Origin: Cylindrodendrum hubeiense
Taxonomy: Eukaryota > Ascomycota > Sordariomycetes > Hypocreales > Nectriaceae
Assembly (NCBI GenBank): GCA_014621425.1
Contig: JAANBB010000037.1
Span: 1-64,000, forward strand
Length of the DNA stretch: 64,000 nucleotides
Reading direction: 5' to 3'
This document shows positions 22,572-32,572 of this stretch, in pieces. Each line of letters begins with the position of its first letter. Position 1 is the stretch's first letter. Below the pieces are notes generated by a model. That model had not been told where the DNA came from, searched no databases, and worked only from the letters and a program-made list of their open reading frames with translations. The translations under genes and the position numbers were made by a program.

Positions 22572-24392
22572 CTAGTTCAGACCACGGTAAAGGCTCATAG
22601 AGTCGCCGCCATCATACCCAATCCCAAAGGCCTCGAGTAGGTTCATGGCAGCCGTCTCACCAGTAGCAAACGCGCCATGAACGCAGCCATTAGCAATCAA
22701 GGTGCAGTGCTCGCCGGCGAATTGGAGACGGCTATGCTTGTGCGTTTCCAGCGCTCCAGTGAACATGGCGGGCTCATCCCCGACTTTATCAGCCGAGTAC
22801 GTGCCAAACCCAGCCAAGGGGTCGCGGGTCCACTGCGTGCATTCAATGCCAATCAATCTAGGCAGCGCCTTGTAAGGCTCGGCACGGAGGAGGTTGAAGA
22901 GCGGCTTGAAGAAAGTATACAGCTCGTCTTTAGTCATTGCCTCGACCCGCTGGGTCAGGGGCTCAGCGATCTGGACACACAGTTCCTTATTGCCCGACAT
23001 CAGCCAGGTGTTAACCGTGACGGTGGGATGGGCTAGAATGTTGTCCGCAGCAGCCTCTGCTCCCGTTTCTTCGGGAGGGGCGGGATAATACATGAACTGG
23101 TCGTTATCCTTGCTCCAGAAAACTTCGGCAAACTCAAAGAAGACCTTTCCCAGAGCGGCGTAACTAAACCGGTCTATGCCCAGACGTATATCTTCTGGGA
23201 GGGAAGGGGAGAAGTCTACCAGCTTGTGGCGAAGGACGCCTAAGGGCGTCGTCATGATGACAGCATCGGCTGTGAAGTCCTGCTTGTTGCCTTCGGCATC
23301 CTCACAGGTTACAATGGCGGGAGAAGCCCCGTCCTCGCTCCATTGCACGTTTCTGACGTGGCGATTGAGTTGGATAGCATCGAGGACCGACTCGGCTGTC
23401 CAATTGACAATCTTTTGATAGCCACCACGGAGGACGTAGAGGTTACGCTCCGTGACAAAGTAGCTCAGGTGCTTGGCAGATGCCAAGGCAGTGCTAGTGC
23501 CGATCCAGAGTTCTATCTGCATTATTGTCAGGATACGTAGACTGCATAATGACCGGGTTTCAAAGGCGAGGCCCTGAATAAAGATCACTTACCTCTCTAG
23601 CGGCCTGCGGAGCCCAGAGGCGTTCATCGTCCGTGATCAGCTCGTGCTTCTTCACAAAATCTCGAACAAACTCATCAACGCTCCTATCCTGGGCGTGAAG
23701 GTCGTTCTTATAGTACCACTCGCAATAGTCGGCGAACTCATCGGCCACCTTCTTGGCCTTGAACTGAGCGCCGGCTTTGCCATGGGGTGTGTAGTAGAGG
23801 GGAGCGCCATCATCGTAGTAATACTCGACGCCCAGCTTGGGGATCAGCTTGACCAGCCTGTTTTGCGACGTCTCGTGCATCCAAGCGGCGCCTTGAGAGA
23901 GAGGAAGAAAATGTCAACATACTTCACGGTGATGATAACAAGTTGTACACCTGGAAGGAATGCATGTGTTGGGTATACCTACACCTGCATGAGGGACGCA
24001 TGCAAATGAGATAGACGGCAACACAGCCCAAACGCAAGGTCTGTAGTTCAGTATCAACCACGGGTTTTCTCAGTCCAGCACGTACCTAAATCACGGTTCT
24101 TGCCGGGCTCACTACTAGCACATATGCGACCGCCGATGCGGTCGCGGGCCTCGAGAAGAACAACATCGAGGCCGTGGCGGCGCAGCACCGAGGCAGCTCG
24201 AAGCCCCGAGATGCCAGCGCCCACCACAATCACCTTCTTTGGCTGCTCCGGTCCTGGAAGAGAATCGTTGCGCGGCAGTCGTAGTCCAGCGTCGGCATCA
24301 GCGACGGCAAGGACGACGGGGCCGAGCAGGCTCTCCAGGCCGGAGTAAAGATTACTCGGCTTTTCCGAGCTACCGGGTATAAGGGAGGCCAT
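22572..24392 (-). CDS. FAD-dependent amine oxidase (monoamine/polyamine oxidase type)
   Basis: Three exons on the minus strand: 24392-24086, 23891-23593 and 23516-22572. They sum to 1551 nt, giving 516 aa. The start MASLIPGSS at 24392 is the simplest; in-frame ATGs at 24413 and 24431 would add a few residues. The FAD motif is [17 protein letters not shown], followed by [21 protein letters not shown] follows exon junction 1, where the family has G-x-x-W-x-H. The C-terminal flavin-contact motif is QFAGEHC...[11 protein letters not shown]. The enzyme oxidises a C-N bond to an imine, releasing H2O2. There is no obvious signal peptide or peroxisomal tripeptide (the end is RGLN). It is divergent from an MFS transporter, with a CGG-N4-CCG site between them. 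It could instead be an L-amino-acid oxidase-like enzyme. Confidence 0.9.
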
Positions 24393-25137
24393 GTTGAACT
24401 GTTCAGAAAGCATTCTCTGGCAAGTGGACATGCGGTTGTGTGGTTGGTTTGTGAGGGTCGGGTTCCGGTGTATGCGCGTCTTGTTTTGGTGAGAGAAGAG
24501 CAAAGCAGTGTGACAGGCTACGCTTCCTTAAATCACTGCCAGAATGGGCAAGGGGACCGTCATAACGACGGAACTCCGGCTCGGTTGCAGCCACGTCATG
24601 CAGCACACAGCTCAAGACTTATCGTGGAACTGATAAGGCTAATCCGCATGTAGGTAGTCAACTGAGAACAGTCTGGGGTTGGCTAGCACGGATCAGGTAA
24701 TTGATACGGCCAAGCCATCTAATCTGGGGAGGGTCCGATGCCGAAGTCCCGGTAGAGGCACGAGATGCAGGGTTGCATCGCTCTCTGCGATTCCAACCAG
24801 TCAGTTCAGAGATTAACGAAATGGGCTAAGGTCCCGTGTAAACATTGAGGCATTTTCTTTGGAGACTATCTCCGGATCTACGTATTTGCTCGGTTTCACA
24901 CTAACCGGAGACGGTCAATGCCATGCATTCGACGCAGGTGTCTAATTGCACAGCAAAGATAACGACATGATACCATCATGGCCCAAACTAAATAGGCATT
25001 CACGCGACCGTGTCGAGATCTAAAGATGTACTTGACCTCCCCCCCGGGACTCTTGGCTGCATGGCTTGGCTCAATTCACACCCAGTCATCACGAATTGTC
25101 ACGAGGCTCGAATACGCACACAAATAAGACAAATACC
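24393..25137. other. Divergent promoter, amine oxidase / MFS transporter
   Basis: 745 bp between the two start codons. It holds the CGGAACTCCG site listed next. No gene seen. Confidence 0.6.
24569..24578 (+). promoter_or_regulatory. CGG-N4-CCG site (CGGAACTCCG)
   Basis: The exact reverse complement of the 10-mers at 21202 and 29213 and identical to that at 29238. It is 177 bp upstream of the amine oxidase start and 560 bp upstream of the MFS start. CGG/CCG half-sites in inverted orientation are what Zn2Cys6 dimers bind. The regulator encoded at 30586-32088 is the natural candidate. Confidence 0.5.
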
Positions 25138-26815
25138 ATGGCGCATCAGGAGACCATCGGTCCAGGCTCTGAAGAGGGTCATCTCGCCGGAACAGAGCGC
25201 ATCATCAAGTCAGAGGGGCACGAGGCCACGCTCATTCCGCACCCGACCCAATCCCCCAACGATCCTTTGAACTGGTCGCCATGGCGGAAGTACTGGCATG
25301 CCTTCCTTGTACTCTTCATCGTGGGACTCACGGCTGCCACTAGCAACTCCGCTGGCAGTGCTTCTGATGCCCTTTTGGCCAAGGGCATCAGTTACAACAT
25401 CGAGAACATTGGCGCTGGTGTCCTGTTTTCAGGTATCGGCTACACCACGCTCCTCCTCTCTCCACTGCCTGCGCTCTATGGCCGTCGCAGCACCTACCTC
25501 ATTTGCCTCCTATCCTCCATCGCCGGCAGTATCTGGTTCGCCAAGACAACGCGTTCCACCGATGCTATTTGGAGCCAGCTTTTTGTCGGTGCCTCTGAGT
25601 CGTGTGCCGAGGCTGCAGCCCAGCTGTCACTCTCTGAGCTGTTCTATAGCCACCAACGTGGTTCGGTTCTAGGCCTTTATATCTTAGCAACTAGCGTTGG
25701 AACCTTCCTAGGCCCTCTATTTGCCGGCTTCATTACCGACAATGATCGCTTTGGGTGGACTTGGATAGGCTGGTTTGCTGTCATAATCAGCGTTGCCACT
25801 CTGATCGTGTTCTTATTCGGTTTTGAGGAGACAGCTTTCGATCGCAGGGCTATCCTTGAAGGTGTTTCCCCGGCTAATTCCAATCCTGTACCTCTCAAGA
25901 CAGCAGAGGGCTGGTCCAGGAATAGCAGCGAGTTGCAAGCGGTTGAGGCGGCAAGCCTCGTCCGAGACGACCCCAAAACGTATTGGCAGCGTATTGCAAT
26001 TGTGACACCGTCGCATCTGCTGGAAGGCATCGGCTTCAAGCAATACTTCTTGATACTATTTAGGACCTTCCGCGTCTTCAGCTTCCCTGCTGTTCTTTAC
26101 GCTGGGTTGCAGTGGGGTGCCCAAGATGCGTGGCTAACCTTTTACCTGACTGTGGAGGAAGATAACTATTACGAGGACCCGTGGGACTATGGCGATGCAT
26201 CTGTGGCCCTGATGAACATCCCTACTCTCATTGGTGCCATAATCGGTTGCTTCTATGGAGGCTGGTTTTCCGACAAGTTCGTCGAATGGATGGCGCGGCG
26301 GCGAGGTGGCATAAGCGAAGCCGAGGACCGTTTATGGCTCATGTATCCAGCCGCCATCATCAATCCTGCCGGTCTTATTCTCTTTGGTGTTGGGTCTGGC
26401 AAAGGCTGGCTGTTCCCTAGGCTCTGGGGCGCTTATGTTGGGCTTGGGTTTATTGGGTTTGGCTGGGGATGTGCAGGAGATATCGGTAAGTGGCGACTCC
26501 GTTTTCAGCTATTTTAAAAGCACAGGCTAACCGAAACATACAGGGCTCAGTTATCTTGCTGATTGCTATCCAGATATGATCCTCGAGGGAATGGTAGGCG
26601 TGGCCGTGATTAATAACAGCATTGCCCTCATCTTCACGTTCTGTACAGGCATCTGGATGGAAACACAGACTCTCTCTCAGGTCTTCATTGCTATTGGTGT
26701 CTTATCTTTTGTCTTTTTTATGGTCACTGCACCCATGCAGTACTGGGGCAAGACTGCTCGGCGCAAGACGGCAGCCATGTACACCAAGTTTGTTGAGAGC
26801 CGTGACGGTCATTGA
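25138..26815 (+). CDS. MFS transporter, DHA1/HOL1-like
   Basis: Two exons, 25138-26485 and 26544-26815, giving 539 aa. The start MAHQETIGPG is chosen because a long hydrophilic N-terminus with NDPLNWSPWRKYWH follows, a hallmark of the fungal HOL1-like DHA1 drug:H+ antiporters. Twelve hydrophobic helices are visible. The motif-A region is ALYGRRSTYLIC and motif C is GTFLGPLFAG. The large cytosolic loop between TM6 and TM7 (residues about 235-310) is typical. It probably exports an amine-like or other small organic substrate at the plasma membrane, and is likely co-regulated with the divergent amine oxidase. Confidence 0.9.
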
Positions 26816-27807
26816 CTCGTTGGGGTCGGTTGGCTTTCTCTGTATTGTATTTTTAATTGTTTCATCGACATACAGAAACTCACAAATGTACTTTCAACAC
26901 ATGAGATTGTTAATTTCAATGTTACAGACAGCCTTAGGGGATTTTATTTACCGAGTCAGCTTTGGACTATCCTAATTTACAAAATATCAGAATTCTCAAT
27001 CCTGCAATAAACCTAGCCAGCTCATCGTTGGCTTTGAAGAAAACGAGTCGATATGTCGCTACGTTTTAGTAAACTAGGACAAATTTTACTTATCAGACCC
27101 TTTTTCTGTAGTAAAATCGTAGTAGGGTCGAAATTGTCACTGAGTCGGGCTGGTGGGTGTTGATCCGACAGAAAAATTGTGACATCTGTAGAATATCTCC
27201 GATCTATGCGTTCCATCGAGCAATACTTGACGACTACTACACGACACCTGCTTAGGGCATCGTTACAAGAAATTCGATGTTGCAACCTTCCTTCTCAGAT
27301 ACTCATCAAATCAACGTCGTCATCGAGCGATTTTCGCCGACTCAAGTCAGAAACGTCATGGTCATTTTCGGTTGTGATCTAGTGATTTTGCGCGACCAGG
27401 ATGCACGATTGAGGCTCCTCCACGGCAGCATTGCAATGATACCTTGCCAACAGCCTACTATAATGTGTTCATTCCGTTTCTGACCTAAACTGGGTGCACA
27501 TACACAAATAATCTCACGAGATTAGCTTATGAATAGCTCCAATCAAGGTGCATGCTGTAGCTCTCGTTTTGTCTCGCAGCACATGTTTGAGTTGCGAATA
27601 CGAATAACCAAACAAGTATGATTGCCGTTTCATCTTTCAAGCCAAGCATTGTTGTTTATAGATATTGTATTCAAATGTGGTAATTTAAATAGGAGAAGGA
27701 CAAAGGTGATATCAAAGTGTCAAGTACACCCTGAGGTCCACAGGACACGTCGAAATGTGGTCGAGCCGTAGACTCCAATCAGAGGTCAAACGTAAACACC
27801 TCAGAAC
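26816..27807. other. intergenic, no gene seen
   Basis: Convergent 3' region between the MFS transporter and the second NmrA-like gene. The short frames have no recognisable features. Confidence 0.55.
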
Positions 27808-28764
27808 TCAGTGCGCTGACTGAAGCGACTTTATATACTCCTCCACAGCAGCACGGTTCTTAAGAAGTTCAGTGAGATACTGGTCCAGGGTAGTGAGGCT
27901 CTTAGAGCTCTCTGTGAGGTTGAGTTCAGTCATAACAAACGCCCCTCTGGTGTGCAGGAGCGATGTTGCATTGACGAGATACTCGATATACCGTCCCACT
28001 CCCTTCTCCTTGCGTTCCGTGTATACCAACGACTCGAGGTCCTCGAGACTGCCACGCTTAATGAGGTCGACCTTTTCACCGGTGGCCTTCGTCCACGCGG
28101 CTGCGATCTCTTCAAGGGTAGCAGCTCCGGACTGCATTTGATAGGTACCACCCTTGCCCTCCTGTACGTCCCTGATTTGCAAGAGATCAATTGTCCACTC
28201 GGCGACGTCATCAAGCGCCGACCAGTGGATCTTTCGAGTGTTTCCCTCACCCCAATATTCGATCGTGGGGTTCGGACCGGTCGTGTTCCAACCTCCTGGC
28301 CCAAAGGGCCCGTAGAGAAGGTCGGCAAAGCCTCCAACGTTCATGAAGACCGGCTTCACAGAGCTGGTCATGGCGACCTGTTGCTTAAATGCAAGATGGG
28401 TATCGTAATGCTCATACTCTCCAAAAACGATCTTGTCCAAGGGGTGGCCCCAGGATGAAGCCAGGAACACGGTGACGCCTGCGCGCTCGGCTGCACGGAA
28501 GAGGAGGAGGTGTCCCTCAAGATCCAATACCGCGCTAGGTGAGTAAGCGCAGATGACAGCGTCAACACCAGAAACTGCCTTATCCAGCGCAGGAGTGTCA
28601 TAGTGTGTCTTGCACGTGACAAACGACTCGAGCTTTCCGGTCTTCTTCTCGTCAAGCTTTGCGGGATCGCGGCCAAGTCCTCGTATCTGCAGACCTCGGG
28701 AGGTCGCGACCTTGGCCAGGCGAGTGCCCAAGTTTCCAGTGATTCCAGCAATGAGAACAAGCAT
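27808..28764 (-). CDS. NmrA-like NAD(P)-binding protein, second copy
   Basis: A single-exon gene of 318 aa. It starts with LVLIAGITGNLGTRLAKVA, a clear GxxGxxG NAD(P) motif with no leader. It then shows the NmrA-type fold: AVICAYSP around residue 75, SSWGHP in the active-site position, and a late NVGGFADLLYGPFGPGG segment. It is distant from the NmrA-like protein at 18.8 kb and is not a recent duplicate. It may be a reductase or a redox-sensing regulator. It is divergent from the saccharopine-dehydrogenase-like gene, and the shared promoter carries two CGG-N4-CCG sites. Confidence 0.87.
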   Translation of the reverse strand: MLVLIAGITGNLGTRLAKVATSRGLQIRGLGRDPAKLDEKKTGKLESFVTCKTHYDTPALDKAVSGVDAVICAYSPSAVLDLEGHLLLFRAAERAGVTVFLASSWGHPLDKIVFGEYEHYDTHLAFKQQVAMTSSVKPVFMNVGGFADLLYGPFGPGGWNTTGPNPTIEYWGEGNTRKIHWSALDDVAEWTIDLLQIRDVQEGKGGTYQMQSGAATLEEIAAAWTKATGEKVDLIKRGSLEDLESLVYTERKEKGVGRYIEYLVNATSLLHTRGAFVMTELNLTESSKSLTTLDQYLTELLKNRAAVEEYIKSLQSAH

Positions 28765-29516
28765 TTTGTGTTGTCTAAAGATGACTCGGTTTTCTTAGGA
28801 AGTGATGGATGTAATCTAACAATCTAACAATTGGACGAGTTGATGGTAGATGATACTAGCGATTTAGAATCTGGGTAGGTAGCCACATTTATAGAGCAAA
28901 TAGAGATATTACTAATTATAAACTCTTTCGCCATAGAAAGAAATGGCAGCATTTATAAGCAACATGGAGAAATGTACGCATAATAGGGATCACCATCTGT
29001 TGTGCCATGTTCAACCCTGGTCCCTTATTAGTCTACTCTGCTGCCTGTGCCCACCCTCCCCTCTCTATCTCCTTTATTTGTAAGTCTACCCCTGACCCAA
29101 AAGTCAAAGATGGCCTTAGCCTCTATGAATTTCCAATCATTCAAATTATTCAGCACTTAAACGATGCATGGCGGATCTAGGCTCCTCAAACGCAAATGGA
29201 CGCTAGTGACGGCGGAGTTCCGAGCACAATGTCAACTCGGAACTCCGAGTGGCCCCACATGTTACAATCGCAAGAGTATCGTAAAAACTTGATGAATTCG
29301 GATGCGCTAAGTGGAGATTTTACTCCATTCTCCAACTCTTATTCGTTCAAAACGTCACATCCCATCGAAAGTATTGGCCTGTGACGTTTTAGTGGTATCC
29401 TGATTTCTCGAGTTCCTACGGTATTCATCAGTCACCAAAGAAACTATAAAGTTAAGAGTAAATATCTCCTGCAATAATGTATTCAACTATTCACTATCTT
29501 ATTATTTAAATTCACC
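28765..29516. other. Divergent promoter, NmrA-like / saccharopine-dehydrogenase-like
   Basis: 752 bp between start codons. It contains the paired CGG-N4-CCG sites at 29213-29247. No gene seen. Confidence 0.6.
29213..29247. promoter_or_regulatory. Two facing CGG-N4-CCG sites
   Basis: CGGAGTTCCG at 29213-29222 and CGGAACTCCG at 29238-29247, centres 25 bp apart. Together they form an 11-bp inverted repeat (arms CGGAGTTCCGA and TCGGAACTCCG) with a 13-bp spacer. The second site is embedded in ACTCGGAACTCCGAGT, whose 6-bp arms are perfectly palindromic. The pair is 270-305 bp upstream of the start at 29517. Confidence 0.6.
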
Positions 29517-30506
29517 ATGTCAGTGTTAATGATATACGGCGCAAACGGGTACACAGGTCGCATGGCAAGCCTGTATGCGAAGAGTCTCGGCATTGACTTG
29601 ATTGTGGCTGGGAGAACAGATGATAAGATCAACAACTTTGCATCATCGCTAAATCTCCCATGCCGTGTATTCGATGTTACTTTCTCGCATCTTGTCGACT
29701 CGGCCTTGAATGGTGTTTCGGTCCTCCTCAACTGTGCTGGACCATTCATTCGCACAGCCGAGCCTTTGATGGAGGCATGCATACGAAACAAAGTACACTA
29801 TCTCGACACTGCAGCGGAGCTGGATACATATCGACTCGCTGAAAAATTAGACCAGAAGTCCAAAGAAGCAAATGTTATGCTGATGCCAGGGTGCGGTGGT
29901 AGTGTCGCCATGTTGGGCTGTCTAGCCGGTCACGTCGTGGAGCGCGTCCAAAATGCATCCAGAATCGATGTTGCCTTGCACGTTGCTGGGCCCATGTCCA
30001 GAGGGTCAGCAATCAGTGCAGCAGAAAATATGACAACCGAATGTCTTCAGCGTGTTGATGGGGAGCTGGTGGAGCAGGATGCCACTAATACGAGTCTCTT
30101 CGATTTTCAAGATGGAAACGGCTATGTAACGAGCCATCCTATTACATTGCCAGACCTTATCACCATCTGGAAAGCAACCAAAGTGGCCAATATTAGGGTT
30201 TTTGTTCACGCATCCGAAACCGCCTTCCCAACCCAAGCCCTCGATACTTTGCCGGATGGTCCAACGTCCGAAGAAAGAGACGCACATCCATACCACGCCG
30301 CCGTCTCTGTCACTGCCTCCGATGGAGTAACATCCAATGCCGTGCTTCACACGGTGAATGGGTATACTTTCACGTCAATGGCATCAGCCGAGGCCGCGAA
30401 GAGGGTCTTGGCGGGAGAAGCCCAGGGAGGATTTCAAACGCCTGCTTTCATTTTTGGCAATGATTTTATCAAGTCGATTGCGGGCAGTAATATAATTGAT
30501 CTATAG
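29517..30506 (+). CDS. Saccharopine-dehydrogenase-like NAD(P)-dependent reductase
   Basis: A single-exon gene of 329 aa. The N-terminus VLMIYGANGYTGRMASLYA is the dinucleotide fold of the saccharopine dehydrogenase / trans-acting enoyl reductase superfamily. LLNCAGPFIRTAEPL and HYLDTAAE follow at the expected positions. The protein is about 330 aa, shorter than the 400-450 aa of most full-length relatives. Members reduce C=N or C=C bonds with NAD(P)H. An imine-reducing role would fit with the amine oxidase nearby, but this is inference. No signal peptide or membrane span. Confidence 0.85.
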   Translation: MSVLMIYGANGYTGRMASLYAKSLGIDLIVAGRTDDKINNFASSLNLPCRVFDVTFSHLVDSALNGVSVLLNCAGPFIRTAEPLMEACIRNKVHYLDTAAELDTYRLAEKLDQKSKEANVMLMPGCGGSVAMLGCLAGHVVERVQNASRIDVALHVAGPMSRGSAISAAENMTTECLQRVDGELVEQDATNTSLFDFQDGNGYVTSHPITLPDLITIWKATKVANIRVFVHASETAFPTQALDTLPDGPTSEERDAHPYHAAVSVTASDGVTSNAVLHTVNGYTFTSMASAEAAKRVLAGEAQGGFQTPAFIFGNDFIKSIAGSNIIDL

Positions 30507-30585
30507 AGTGAATAATGTTCATTTATGAAGATTATAAAATATAGCTAGAAGATAAATATCAATCATCATCGATGGCATTGACTTT

Positions 30586-32088
30586 CTACGTTAGCTTCTG
30601 AACACGAACGTGGTTTATTATCGGAGAGTTACCTTCCGCCATCAGCATCATGCCATATTCATCAGCTTCTGCAAGCCACATCTCACTTCTAGTATCGAGG
30701 CTCTCGCCGGGATTGATCTCGAAGAGCTCTGCCGTCTTGTAACTTCCATCTTTCCATTGTCGAAGCCATTCGAAGTAGAGATGTTCCCACGTGGTTTTGT
30801 CAGTTTCTCGCCAAAGATATCCCGGTGCCGGGGCTGGGAGCGGTCCAAGCTCGAAGCAAGTAAGTATAGGGTAGCCATGTAAAAGTGACCACGCCCACTC
30901 GAGATGATGTAGACCTAGGATTGTTCTACGCTTCGCAGAGATGATGGCCCATTTTTCCCACGATGGGACTGTGTGGGTTATTTCCTGTTCCAAAAACAGG
31001 CCTGTGGCCGCAAGACGATGTTTCACGTCCCACACCTCGACCAGGAGTTGTGCATCGTAAGGCTGACGCACACTCGACGTTTCCCCGAGGCCAAACAAGA
31101 GAATGATCAGAAGCACAAGGAGGGACTGCGCGGTTGCGAGAAGATCCCTCTCATCATAAGAGTGAAACTATAAATTCATCACGGCAATGGTTAGCAAGGG
31201 AAAATGCTAATGCATCACTGTGGATTTCGGAATTTTGACGTACCTCGTGAAGTAACCTATGGATCTCTTGAAGAATGGTACTCTGAACCAGCGTACGACT
31301 ACCATCCGTATGGCCGGCCCACATCTTGACAAGTGTATAGCAATTAGCCAATGGGGTAGGCACGCCGCTAAGAAACTGCAGCCTGTGGAGTATTGGCGGT
31401 AGTTGAGCAGGACCATGCATGGCCATTAGTTGTGGCCATGACTTGAGGACCCGAATGACAAAGTGCATCGTGTGTAGTACAACGCCATCGGGGCTCGGAG
31501 ATTCGGGTGCGGTCCCAAGAAGAATTTGTCGCCGGCTGGCGGAGATTGCCAATATCGGGGTGAGCCCTTGGGCCATAGTTTGAGGGCTTTGCCCACATTC
31601 CTGAGGATCGAATTCGGGTACAGAAGTCGGCGAAGCCACGCATGCGTCTTGACTAAATGAAATGCCCTCATAGATGCTTGACGAATAAGTGGGTTCCTGA
31701 CATTCACGTTCGTCCATGAACACATCTCCATCGCTAGGCCGCCGTGAAGTCCCTTGCACTAAGACTTGACAGTTTTCTTGCACTGTAGGGATTGATGTCG
31801 GATTGCTATCCCGCGAGACAAACTCGCACACCAGGGTACGAGCATGGCATCTACCACAGGTTGGATGCTGCAAGTCGCAGCGTACTTTAGAACTTGAGCA
31901 TTGTCGGCAGGCTTTTTGCCTGGATGGTGCTTCGACATTCTGAAGGCAGCGCTTGGAGTGCCTGACCAGAGATGACTCTGGACACCGTCTAGTTATCGAT
32001 GGTTGATGGCTGTGGATGGAAGAAACTCACGATGCTTGAAACACTGAAAACAGCGGTGACAGCTAAGCGAGCCAGCCTCTGAGGTCAT
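30586..32088 (-). CDS. Transcription factor with C2HC zinc finger followed by Zn2Cys6 cluster
   Basis: Three exons on the minus strand: 32088-32031, 31977-31244 and 31167-30586. They sum to 1374 nt, giving 457 aa. The ATG at 32088 (MTSEAGSLS) precedes a classical zinc finger, C-x2-C-x12-H-x3-C, from CHRCFQC to HSKRC at residues about 10-30. It is immediately followed by a Zn2Cys6 binuclear cluster with spacing C-x2-C-x6-C-x6-C-x2-C-x6-C (ACRQCSSSKVRC ... CEF). The remainder is a helical fungal regulatory domain with no catalytic features. This two-finger architecture is known in some fungal regulators. The gene is divergent from an SDR and sits among oxidoreductase genes, so it is the likely pathway regulator. 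The exon 1 splice uses GTCCAG as acceptor; that choice keeps both frame and finger. Confidence 0.85.
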
Positions 32089-32102
32089 TTGGATGTTCCG
32101 CA

Positions 32103-32300
32103 ACGGGTTGGCGCAACGCTGCGGCCAGCTTCCCGTTGGTTCCGCTCTCTGTCAGCGAAGTTGGCTAGGCTCAACAGCTGAGGATTCGGGTGGTAGAGTT
32201 GTGCTGCGGATAACCCACGCTGGTCTCGGATTTCGGAGTTTTGAGTATTGCTGCCGGCTCCACAAAATGATGACTGCTGCATCTATGCGGCTGGATGCTA
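32103..32300 (+). repeat. Dispersed repeat family 2, copy B
   Basis: Homologous in block order to 21061-21275 (see copy A). It lies immediately upstream of the Zn2Cys6 gene start, inside the promoter shared with the SDR. Its copy of the regulator site is mutated to CGGAGTTTTG. Confidence 0.65.
32234..32243 (+). promoter_or_regulatory. Degenerate CGG-N4-CCG site (CGGAGTTTTG)
   Basis: Same as the 10-mer CGGAGTTCCG except CC>TT in the second half-site, in the divergent TF/SDR promoter, 146 bp upstream of the TF start. One intact half-site remains. Confidence 0.3.
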
Positions 32301-32490
32301 CAGCATGAATGCCGTGAATGGTCCACAATAGTTAGGCTGGCACGTTGCTAACCAGGTTAGGCAAGGGCAGTGCGTCGCAGGCTTGAAATAAACCCAATGG
32401 CCTTGATTTTCAATGGGGGATTATCGGTGTCACCCATCTTAAGTCCGGCACTCGCACTACTTCGTAAAACATTTAACTTGTCCTTCAGAG

Positions 32491-32497
32491 TATATAA
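32491..32497 (+). promoter_or_regulatory. TATA box of the SDR gene
   Basis: TATATAA, 76 bp before the ATG at 32573. Confidence 0.5.
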
Positions 32498-32572
32498 TGC
32501 ACACCTCTACCGCTTTCTGGTCACCACCTCAATTGTCAGACCTTATTGCCCACCTACTGCCTCACATCAACA

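Noticed and set aside
18778..28764. The two NmrA-like genes as a tandem duplication
   Set aside because: Their sequences differ in the motif surroundings, length and intron content (three introns versus none), so they are distant members of the family.
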